From NCBI GenBank assembly GCA_963785765.1, contig CAWAWM010000002.1:1178001-1242000 (forward strand): DNA of 64,000 nucleotides, written 5' to 3'. Both the position numbers and the translations under genes were made by a program. Under the pieces are notes generated by a model. That model had not been told where the DNA came from. It made no database searches and saw nothing but the letters and a program-made list of their open reading frames with translations. Positions 57,655-64,000 of this stretch are shown one piece after another. Numbering within the stretch: the stretch's first letter is position 1; each line of letters opens with the position of its first letter. The stretch comes from DATBGO01 sp963785765 (GTDB taxonomy: Bacteria > Actinomycetota > Actinomycetes > Streptosporangiales > Streptosporangiaceae).

Positions 57655-58244
57655 GGCAGCCTCCCGAACTCGGTCTCCAGCACCTGCCGCACCCGGCTGC
57701 GGCCCCGGTGGAGCAGGACCCGCTGGTTGCCCTCGGAGATGTCGAGCACCAGGCAGACCTCGCCGCTACTCATCCCCTCGACATCGCGCAGCGTGACCAC
57801 GTCCCGCTGCCGCGGCGGCAGTTCGCCGATCGCGGACCTGATCCGGTCCGCCACCTTTCCCGCGTACAGCCGGTCGTCGATGGCATCGGTCCAGTGCTCC
57901 GGCGGGTCGCTCCAGCTGCCGCCGCTGTCGAAGCGCGCTCCGTCGACCGCTGGGCCCGAGCCGCCCACGGCCACGCTGCGGCGTTCCCGCACGCCTGCGG
58001 TCCGGGCCCGGTTGACGAGGATGCGAAACAACCAGGTTCGGAACGATGATCGCCCCTCGAACCCGCTGAGCCCGCGCAGCACTCCCATCCAGGTGTCTTG
58101 CACGACCTCCTCGGCCACCGCGATGCTGGGCACGAACGAGCAGGCCAACCGCAGCATCGGGTCGTGATACCGCCGCACCAGCAGCACGAACGCCTGCTCG
58201 TCGCCCGCGCGCAACCGCCGCGTGAGCTCAGCGTCGTCGTCCAT
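57651..58244 (-). CDS. ECF RNA polymerase sigma factor
   Basis: A 197-aa sigma-70-family factor. Region 2: AFVLLVRRYHDPMLRLACSFVPSIAVAEEVVQDTWMGVLRGLSGFEGRSSFRTWLFRILVNRAR; region 4: AIGELPPRQRDVVTLRDVEGMSSGEVCLVLDISEGNQRVLLHRGRSRVR. Start MDDDAELT at 58244. Coupled to the anti-sigma gene. The upstream lactonase-like gene is 74 bases away on the same strand. Confidence 0.93.
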   Translation of the reverse strand: MDDDAELTRRLRAGDEQAFVLLVRRYHDPMLRLACSFVPSIAVAEEVVQDTWMGVLRGLSGFEGRSSFRTWLFRILVNRARTAGVRERRSVAVGGSGPAVDGARFDSGGSWSDPPEHWTDAIDDRLYAGKVADRIRSAIGELPPRQRDVVTLRDVEGMSSGEVCLVLDISEGNQRVLLHRGRSRVRQVLETEFGRLP

Positions 58245-58318
58245 TGGCGGCAGCCTAGGGCTTGGGCCGGTGCGGTGTCCCCGGACGAGCGGGGACACCG
58301 CAACCAGCAGTCGTGTTG

Positions 58319-59464
58319 TCAGCCAGCGGTGATGCCCTCGCCGCCGGCCGCGCCCGGCACCGTGACCGAACCGATCTCGGTGAGTGATCCGGCGGAACCG
58401 ACGGCGAACTCGTCCACGATTCCGGTCAGGCCGGTCTGCACGTACAGGAACCGCCCGCCCGGTGATGCCGTCGCGTCCACGGTGCCTGGGTCGGTGGTGG
58501 TGCTGCCGAGCAACGTGAGCTGGCCATCAGGGCTGGCGGAGTAGCCGCTGACCGACGCGCTTCCTGCGTTGGAGGCGAACAGCAGGCCGCGGTCGGGCGC
58601 GACCCAGCAGGTCGCCGCCTGACCGGTGCCGACCGCGTCGAGCAGGGTGACCGTGCCGTCCTGGCGAAGCGCGAAGGTGGCGAGCGCGTTGGTGCCCGCC
58701 TCGGCGATGACCAGGTGGCCCGCCGGATCGAAGGTGATCGCGAATGGGACCGTGCCCGGCTCGGGATTGACCACCGGGCTGGCCGACAGACGGCCGCCGC
58801 GGACGGCGAAGACATCGATGTCATTGCCGTTGGCCTTGGTCGTCACGATCAGCTGCGAGCCAGCCGGCGAGAAGGCAACCTGCCCGGGGGTGTTGGTGAA
58901 CTGCGGGGTGGCCGACGGATCCAGTCCGAGAGCCCGGTTCGACCCCGGGATTCCGGACAGCCGGCCAGCGAAGATCCGGTAGCCCTGCACGGCACCGCCG
59001 TTCTCTGCGTTGAGCACGTAGACCAGGTCGCCGTGCACGGCGACACTGACCGGGAACACCCCGCCCGAGCCTGTCACCTGACGCAGCCTGAGCTGGTCGC
59101 CACGCACCGAGAAGACCGCGACCGTGTTGCTGCCCGCGTTCACCGCGAACAGCAGCCCGTGAACCCGGTCGTAGGTCAGCGAGCCCTGCGACGCAAGGTG
59201 GTCCACGACCGATCCGGCCAGAACCCCGCCGAGGCCGCCGGTGGAGTAGGTCCCGGCCTTGGTCAGGCGGCCGCCGGGAGCCCGGTGGTAGGCGACCACC
59301 TGGTTGCCGGCGGTGTTGTCGGTCTGGACGAACACCGCCCGGCCCGCGCCGCCGGGGCCGAAGTGACCGTGCGTCGTGGCGGCGCCAGGCCCGGCCCCGG
59401 CGCCGATCGTCGCGGCCACGGCGGCCGCGATCACTGCCGGGCCGAGCATTCTCAGGTTTCTCAT
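58319..59464 (-). CDS. Secreted beta-propeller (lactonase-like) protein
   Basis: A 381-aa exported protein. Signal peptide: MRNLRMLGPAVIAAAVAATIGAGAGPGAA. Repeated blade motifs such as GLLFAVNAGSNTVAVFSV, GDLVYVLNAENGGAVQGY and PDRGLLFASNAGSASVSGY mark a seven-bladed propeller of the 6-phosphogluconolactonase (YbhE) fold. A lactonase reaction is not assured, since the family has many non-enzymatic secreted members. It lies between two ECF modules, diverging from the second. Confidence 0.85.
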   Translation of the reverse strand: MRNLRMLGPAVIAAAVAATIGAGAGPGAATTHGHFGPGGAGRAVFVQTDNTAGNQVVAYHRAPGGRLTKAGTYSTGGLGGVLAGSVVDHLASQGSLTYDRVHGLLFAVNAGSNTVAVFSVRGDQLRLRQVTGSGGVFPVSVAVHGDLVYVLNAENGGAVQGYRIFAGRLSGIPGSNRALGLDPSATPQFTNTPGQVAFSPAGSQLIVTTKANGNDIDVFAVRGGRLSASPVVNPEPGTVPFAITFDPAGHLVIAEAGTNALATFALRQDGTVTLLDAVGTGQAATCWVAPDRGLLFASNAGSASVSGYSASPDGQLTLLGSTTTDPGTVDATASPGGRFLYVQTGLTGIVDEFAVGSAGSLTEIGSVTVPGAAGGEGITAG

Positions 59465-59578
59465 GCTGCTCCTTACGCTGGGACGCGGACCTACCGAGGC
59501 TTCAGTCCCGCCAGCGGCGCCCGCGTTACACCTGAGCGGCGGTTCTCGCGGCGTGAGCTGTGCATTAGCCTCGGCACC

Positions 59579-60130
59579 GTGCAGACCGGCTCGGACGGCG
59601 ATATCGCGGCCGCCTTTCAGAAAGGGCGCCCGGGAGCTCTTTCGCTGGCCTACGAGCGGTACTCGTCGCTGGTCTACACGGTGGCCGTGCGCTCGCTGAA
59701 CGACGCGGCGGACGCCGAGGACGTGACGCAGCAGGCTTTCGTGGCGGCCTGGCGCGGCAGGGACAGCTTTGATCCGGGCCGCGGCAGCCTGGCCGGCTGG
59801 CTGATCGCGATCACCAGAAACAAGGTCACCGACATGCTCCGGGCCCGTCAGCGCGAATCGGGCGTGCTGCAGATGATGGCAGGCCTCCAGGCCCGGACGG
59901 CCGAGCTGGCGCCTCCCGAGCAGGTCGTGGACCGCATCGTGCTGGCCGACGAGCTGGCCAGACTCGGCGAGCCGCAGCAGAAGATCATCACGATGGCGTT
60001 CTACAGCGACCTGACTCACGAGCAGATCGCCGGTGCGCTCGGGCTGCCGCTCGGCACGGTCAAAAGTCACATCCGCCGCAGCTTGCTGCGGCTGCGGACC
60101 AGGTTGGAGGCTGACGGTGTCTCACATTGA
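59579..60130 (+). CDS. ECF RNA polymerase sigma factor (SigK-like)
   Basis: A 183-aa sigma factor from GTG 59579. Region 2: ALSLAYERYSSLVYTVAVRSLNDAADAEDVTQQAFVAAWRGRDSFDPGRGSLAGWLIAITRNKVTDMLRAR; region 4: LGEPQQKIITMAFYSDLTHEQIAGALGLPLGTVKSHIRRSLLRLRTRL. Overlaps the anti-sigma start by 14 bases. Start uncertain: no clear ribosome site, possibly leaderless. Confidence 0.92.
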   Translation: MQTGSDGDIAAAFQKGRPGALSLAYERYSSLVYTVAVRSLNDAADAEDVTQQAFVAAWRGRDSFDPGRGSLAGWLIAITRNKVTDMLRARQRESGVLQMMAGLQARTAELAPPEQVVDRIVLADELARLGEPQQKIITMAFYSDLTHEQIAGALGLPLGTVKSHIRRSLLRLRTRLEADGVSH

Positions 60131-60968
60131 CCCTGAGGTCCTGGCCCTGCGCGCGCTCGGAGAGACGGCAGGAACCTATGCCGACGACGCCCATCTGCCC
60201 GGCTGCGCGCACTGCCAGGCCGAGCTTGACAAATTCGCCGAGGTGGTGAGCATCGCCCGCCGAGACGAGCGCGCGGATCAGCTACTCAAGCCGCCCGCTC
60301 AGGTGTGGGCCCGGATCGCCCAGGAGGTTGGCCCCGAGGCCAGCACCGGTGTCCAGTCCGACGCAGGACTTCAGCCTGGCGCCGACCTCGAGCCTGGCCC
60401 TGGTCCCGCGCCCGGTCCGGGTCCGGAGACGGCGGCGCCCCAGCCCGAGCCCGGCTGGCAAGATCGTGGCCAGGCCGGTCGGCAGCGGGCCGGGCGGCCC
60501 GCGTCCAGCCGCCGCGTCTCCTGGTGGCGACGCCCGATTGCGGTGGGGCTGGCGGGCCTGCTGGTCGGATTCGGGGTGGCAGCGGGCATCAGGCAGCTCG
60601 CCGCCAGCCCCGCCGCCACGCCCGCTACGCCGGTCGTGGCCACCATCCCGCTGCGGCCGCTGCCACAGTTCCCGCAGTGGAACGGGGTCTTCGGGACGGC
60701 GCTGATGGAGCGCGCGACCACCGGCAGGCTGCTGAGCGTGAAGCTGCACGCGCCGTCGAAGCCCGGCTTCTACGAGGTCTGGCTGCTGGCCCGCGATGGG
60801 GTCAAGATGATCTCGCTTGGCGACCTGAATCGCGACCATACCGGGCTATTTGCCATGCCGCCCGGCGTCAACCTGGCCGAGTACTCACGTATCGACGTCT
60901 CTTTGCAGCCGTTCAACGGCAGCACGCTGCACTCAGCCGACAGCGTGGTGCGGGGCTCGCTGCCGTAA
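60117..60968 (+). CDS. Membrane anti-sigma factor (RskA type)
   Basis: A 283-aa protein. The cytosolic part has HLPGCAHCQAELDKFAEVV, a zinc-binding anti-sigma motif (CxxC), then a disordered Pro/Gly linker. One membrane helix PIAVGLAGLLVGFGVAAGI is followed by an extracytoplasmic RskA-like domain (LLSVKLHAPSKPGFYEVWLLARDGVKMISLG). Regulated proteolysis of such proteins releases the sigma factor. Confidence 0.9.
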   Translation: MSHIDPEVLALRALGETAGTYADDAHLPGCAHCQAELDKFAEVVSIARRDERADQLLKPPAQVWARIAQEVGPEASTGVQSDAGLQPGADLEPGPGPAPGPGPETAAPQPEPGWQDRGQAGRQRAGRPASSRRVSWWRRPIAVGLAGLLVGFGVAAGIRQLAASPAATPATPVVATIPLRPLPQFPQWNGVFGTALMERATTGRLLSVKLHAPSKPGFYEVWLLARDGVKMISLGDLNRDHTGLFAMPPGVNLAEYSRIDVSLQPFNGSTLHSADSVVRGSLP

Positions 60969-61063
60969 TCAGGGAAATTTCCCGGTCAGCTGCATCCATC
61001 CGGCCGTCTTCGCCGTATGTAGGCAGACGGGCCGCGCACCAGCGGGGCCGGATGGGAGCAGAT

Positions 61064-61696
61064 ATGCGAGCGTTTAGGCAGCTGGCGGCGGCTACCGCGG
61101 TGGCGGGCCTGTTGCTGGGCTCGGCCGCCACGGCGGCGTCGGCAGCGACATCGCAGCCCGCGGCAGCGGCGCGCCCCGCCGCGTCAGTACACCTGACGGG
61201 CGGAGTCACCGTGGTCACGACGGCGCCTGGCATCGCGGGCGCGCTGCTGAAGAACGGCATCGTCCCGATCGCCACCTGGCCGGGCACCCAGGCCGTGAAG
61301 TTCGCCAAGAGCGGGCCTGCCGTGCGGTTCGCCTTCCCGGTCACCGGCGGCCGGGTCTCGCTGAGCCCGCTCGGCGGCCAGGTCTACCACCGCGGCGGGA
61401 TCTTGTTCCTCAACGCGAAGACCGGCAAGGAGGTGCTGGTCAGCAGGTTCACCATCAACCTGAGCAAGGGTGACCTGACCGGAATCGTGAACGGCAACCC
61501 GAAGGCGCGGGTGCCGCTGTTCAACCTTGATCTCTCCCGCGCCAAGCTCGCGGCCGGCCAGCACGTAGTCGTGGCCAAGGGCATCGGCCTGAAGCTGACC
61601 AAGGTCGCGGCCGGCGCCCTGAACGCCGCGCTGGGCACCAAGCTGTTCTCGGCCGGGCTCGGCCTGGGCACCGCCCGGACGGTCCTGCGCTTCTAG
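61064..61696 (+). CDS. Secreted protein of unknown function
   Basis: A 210-aa exported protein with signal peptide (MRAFRQLAAATAVAGLLLGSAATAASA) and GGGAGC upstream. The mature region is beta-rich: GGVTVVTTAPGIAGALLKNGIVPIATWPG, FAFPVTGGRVSLSPLGGQVYHRGGILF, LFNLDLSRAKLAAGQHVVVAKGI. This resembles HtaA-like or other small actinobacterial surface domains but I cannot assign it. It follows the anti-sigma gene by 95 bases on the same strand and may belong to its regulon. Confidence 0.75.
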   Translation: MRAFRQLAAATAVAGLLLGSAATAASAATSQPAAAARPAASVHLTGGVTVVTTAPGIAGALLKNGIVPIATWPGTQAVKFAKSGPAVRFAFPVTGGRVSLSPLGGQVYHRGGILFLNAKTGKEVLVSRFTINLSKGDLTGIVNGNPKARVPLFNLDLSRAKLAAGQHVVVAKGIGLKLTKVAAGALNAALGTKLFSAGLGLGTARTVLRF

Positions 61697-61927
61697 CCCT
61701 CGCGGCCCCAGATCGCGGCCCTTGATCGAACCTCGATCGCGGCCGTAGATCGCGGCCCCGGTGCCACCGTCGCTACAGCGGTGGCGCCGGGGCCGTCATC
61801 ATCGGCGGAACACGCTGCAGGCGGCTTCGCATCGTCGCGGCTATCCAGCCACCTCAGCCAGAGCGGGGCCCGCCCGTCCACTAGCGTGAGGCTCCTATCC
61901 GGTCGCCCGTCAGGAGTGCCCCCCGTG

Positions 61928-62938
61928 ATGCCTATCCCGGTCGCCTGCCAGGGGCTCGGCCCCATCGGGCTGCAGATTGCCCGTCGGCTGATCACCCGGC
62001 CGGGGATCTCGGTGGTGGCCGGGCTCGATCTCGATGCGGCCAAGGCCGGCCGGGATCTCGGCGAGCTGGCTGGCGGTGCGCGACTCGGCCTGGCGGTGAC
62101 GACGGAAGTTCCGCGCTGTCCCGACGGCCGAGCCGGAGTCCTGGTCAATGCGACCGGCTCCCGGCTGGGCGCCACGGCGCCAGACCTGATCAGCGCCCTG
62201 GACAAGGGCTGGAACGTGCTGTCCACCTGCGAGGAACTGGCCTATCCCGGCGTGACCGGCGCCGCGCTGGCCGCGGAACTCGACACGAAGGCCAGGGCCG
62301 CGGGCGCGAGCATCCTCGGAGCGGGAATCAATCCGGGCTTCCTGCTGGATGCGCTGGTCCTGGTGCTCACGACGGTGTGCGTGACGGTGCGCCGAGTCGA
62401 GGTAGCGCGGACCGTCGACACCAACCAGCGCCGCCTGCCGCTCCAGGCCAAAGCGGGCGTCGGCTTGACGGCCGGCGACTTCCGGGCGCGGGCCGCCGCC
62501 GGGACGCTCGGGCATGTGGGGCTGCGGGAGTCGGCCTCGCTCGTCTGCGCCGGCCTCGGCTGGCCGGTGGACGACTACACCGAGACGATCGATCCGGTCC
62601 TGGCGCCCGAGGCGGTCAGCACGGGTCTCGGAGTGATACCGGAAGGTAGCGCGATCGGCCAGCTGCAGACCGCCACGGTGCGCTCAGGCGGCGAGGTGGT
62701 GCTCAGGTACCGGCTGCAGATGAGCGCGGGCGCGCCGCCACGGGACTCGATCGACATCTTCGGCGAGCCTGACGTGCACCAGCAGATCTCGGCCGGCGTC
62801 AACGGCGACATCGGCACGGTGGCGGTGCTCGCCAACCTGGTCCCGGTGCTGGCGGCCGCCCGGCCCGGCCTGCTCACCATGGCGGATGTCGTCGGCGCGC
62901 ATTGCGCCCAGGCGCTGCCGGGCGGCCCGGTCAGCTAG
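61928..62938 (+). CDS. DapB-fold NAD(P)-dependent dehydrogenase (2,4-diaminopentanoate dehydrogenase-like)
   Basis: A 336-aa protein. N-terminal Rossmann: MPIPVACQGLGPIGLQIARRLITRPGISVVAGLDLDAAKAGRDLGELAG; then LVNATGSRLGATAPDL and STCEELAYPG, GAGINPGFLLDALVLVL. The layout matches dihydrodipicolinate-reductase-like proteins related to 2,4-diaminopentanoate dehydrogenase, not true DapB. Start 61928 follows AGGAG; an upstream extension to 61781 is unlikely. Substrate is unknown. Confidence 0.82.
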   Translation: MPIPVACQGLGPIGLQIARRLITRPGISVVAGLDLDAAKAGRDLGELAGGARLGLAVTTEVPRCPDGRAGVLVNATGSRLGATAPDLISALDKGWNVLSTCEELAYPGVTGAALAAELDTKARAAGASILGAGINPGFLLDALVLVLTTVCVTVRRVEVARTVDTNQRRLPLQAKAGVGLTAGDFRARAAAGTLGHVGLRESASLVCAGLGWPVDDYTETIDPVLAPEAVSTGLGVIPEGSAIGQLQTATVRSGGEVVLRYRLQMSAGAPPRDSIDIFGEPDVHQQISAGVNGDIGTVAVLANLVPVLAAARPGLLTMADVVGAHCAQALPGGPVS

Positions 62939-62998
62939 CCGCTGGCCGGGCGGCCTGGCCACGCGACCAGAGCCTGCCGACGACAGGCCCGGCCGCGG

Positions 62999-63565
62999 CT
63001 ACCACAGCCTGTCGATGTCGCCGGGGTACAGGCCGACCCGGCAGCGCGTGAACGACGCCGCATGGCGGCGCGCCCGGGCGGAGAAGAACGCGGCCACCGT
63101 GACCTTGTCGAACTGGTCGCTGGGGAACGGCTGGTCCGGGGTGCCGCCGATGAGCACGGTGCCGTCGAGGGTTTCCCAGCCGGCGCTGGCGTAGAAGTGC
63201 TGCAACGGCCGGTCGCAGGTGAAGATGCCGAGGTCCGCTCCGCTGGCCCCGATCGCGGCCCGGGCAGCCGACACCAGCTGCCTGCCATAGCCGCGGTGCC
63301 GCCGGGCCCGGCAGGTCACGACCGCAGCCAGCCCGCTGGCCAGGTAGTCCTGGCCGCCATGGGAGATGGTCTTGGTCAGGATGTCCAGCGCGGCCACCAC
63401 CGTGCCCGCCTCGGTCAGCAGCATCGACACCGGCCGGAGCCGCGGATCGTGCCCAGGGCCCTGGCGGCCGCTTCCGGTCGCCGGCCAGGCCTCCGCCTGC
63501 AGGGCGGCGACCTGACGGAGCAATTTCGGCGGCACCGACGACGCCGGATAAGACTCAATGCGCAC
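62999..63565 (-). CDS. GNAT family acetyltransferase
   Basis: A 188-aa protein with GTG start. VVAALDILTKTISHGGQDYLASGLAAVVTCRARRHRGYGRQLVSAARAAIG carries the acetyl-CoA loop RRHRGYGRQL; DLGIFTCDRPLQHFYASAGWETLDGTVLIGG is the typical end. The arrangement resembles aminoglycoside 2'-N-acetyltransferase-type GNATs, but no resistance function can be claimed. Confidence 0.85.
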   Translation of the reverse strand: MRIESYPASSVPPKLLRQVAALQAEAWPATGSGRQGPGHDPRLRPVSMLLTEAGTVVAALDILTKTISHGGQDYLASGLAAVVTCRARRHRGYGRQLVSAARAAIGASGADLGIFTCDRPLQHFYASAGWETLDGTVLIGGTPDQPFPSDQFDKVTVAAFFSARARRHAASFTRCRVGLYPGDIDRLW

Positions 63566-63596
63566 TCAGGGGGCCGCCTGCCGCTGCCCGCGCCGG

Positions 63597-64000
63597 TCAG
63601 GGGCGGTCATGCTGGATCAGGTCACTGCTCCAGCCCAGCCGCGAGGCGCCTGCCTCGTAGGTGCTGTCCAGGAAATCGAGGATGGCCCGCCTGCCGTCCG
63701 GCGCCTCGCGGACGGCGTCATAGCTCAGTAGGAACTCGCCGATCTCGTTGCTCCAGGCCGCGGCCGGCGGCCGGATCGGCGCCTGCTCGATGCCGGCCGG
63801 CCTGGGCGCGGCATAGGAGAAGAACGCGGCCGCCTGGTGCCGTTCGTTGCCGGGCCAGAAGCCGGCGCAGACCTGCTCGGCATCGCTCGCGTACCGCTCG
63901 ATAACCCCCGCTCCCGGGGGCGGCTCGAAGCGGCGGCCGGAGAACCGGGTCACGGCGAGATCGAAGCTGCCCCAGAAGAAATGCACCAGGGAAGTCCGCC
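63597..64000 (-). CDS. DUF5996 family protein, 5' end outside the window
   Basis: The frame is open at base 64000, so the N-terminus is missing; 134 C-terminal residues remain. TSLVHFFWGSFDLAVTRFSGR and AGFWPGNERHQAAAFFSYAAPRPAGIEQAPIRP, then GEFLLSYDAVREAPDGRRAILDFLDSTYEAGA, match the DUF5996 family, whose role is unknown. Adjacent to the GNAT gene, 31 bases apart on the same strand. Confidence 0.85.
   Translation of the reverse strand, partial: RTSLVHFFWGSFDLAVTRFSGRRFEPPPGAGVIERYASDAEQVCAGFWPGNERHQAAAFFSYAAPRPAGIEQAPIRPPAAAWSNEIGEFLLSYDAVREAPDGRRAILDFLDSTYEAGASRLGWSSDLIQHDRP

Overview
The window is high-GC, densely packed actinobacterial chromosome. The first 5 kb keeps an order I know from Streptomyces: purF, purM, a DUF3073 gene, a valine/leucine-type dehydrogenase, an unnamed conserved gene and bldC. 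Together with a DprE1-like oxidase, a BldC regulator, several ECF sigma/anti-sigma pairs and leaderless-looking promoters, this points to a filamentous or soil actinomycete of the Streptosporangiales/Streptomycetales/Catenulisporales type. Genus and species cannot be read from the sequence. No rRNA, tRNA, CRISPR array, intact insertion sequence or prophage was seen.

Layout. 1-5 kb: purine synthesis end and the bldC neighbourhood. 5.5-13.7 kb: two actinobacterial proteins of unknown role, an orphan PolA-type polymerase carrying a large repeat insertion, a mechanosensitive channel with a zinc ribbon, an acetyltransferase, a zinc-ribbon membrane protein, ribosome-rescue factor ArfB and a DUF1697 protein. 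13.9-18.2 kb: a large secreted serine peptidase with sedolisin-like active-site motifs, preceded by the decayed 3' end of a second copy. 18.2-33.2 kb: mixed metabolism (cupin, gluconokinase, cold-shock protein, lytic transglycosylase, beta-lactamase-fold hydrolase, DprE1-like oxidase, S9 peptidase, DAO/GcvT oxidoreductase, Ndk, SixA-type phosphatase, MarR), with two interrupted genes. 33.3-50 kb: DNA-end-processing genes interleaved with others: a NurA-like nuclease coupled to SbcC (Rad50), an ATP-dependent DNA ligase, SbcD (Mre11) and a HerA-type ATPase. 50-57.4 kb: an accessory stretch with OsmC, a RelE/Phd module, a degenerate SDR, an ArsR/SRPBCC pair, a TetR/MFS pair and a PIN/antitoxin module. 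57.4-61 kb: two ECF sigma/anti-sigma modules flanking a secreted beta-propeller protein. The end holds a DapB-fold dehydrogenase, an acetyltransferase and the start of a DUF5996 gene.

Three themes run across the window. First, HerA, NurA-like, Mre11 and Rad50 homologues lie within 17 kb, recalling the archaeal resection toolkit. Second, tandem repeats of 15 bp (five codons) sit in frame in at least five unrelated genes (purF, the PolA-like gene, a SixA phosphatase, an EamA transporter and a GNAT), with 16-, 18- and 36-bp arrays in others; this looks like repeat slippage that coding sequences tolerate. Third, several genes are interrupted (one in-frame TAG, two single-base losses in C/G runs, one 3' fragment), so either this lineage is decaying locally or the assembly has small homopolymer errors.
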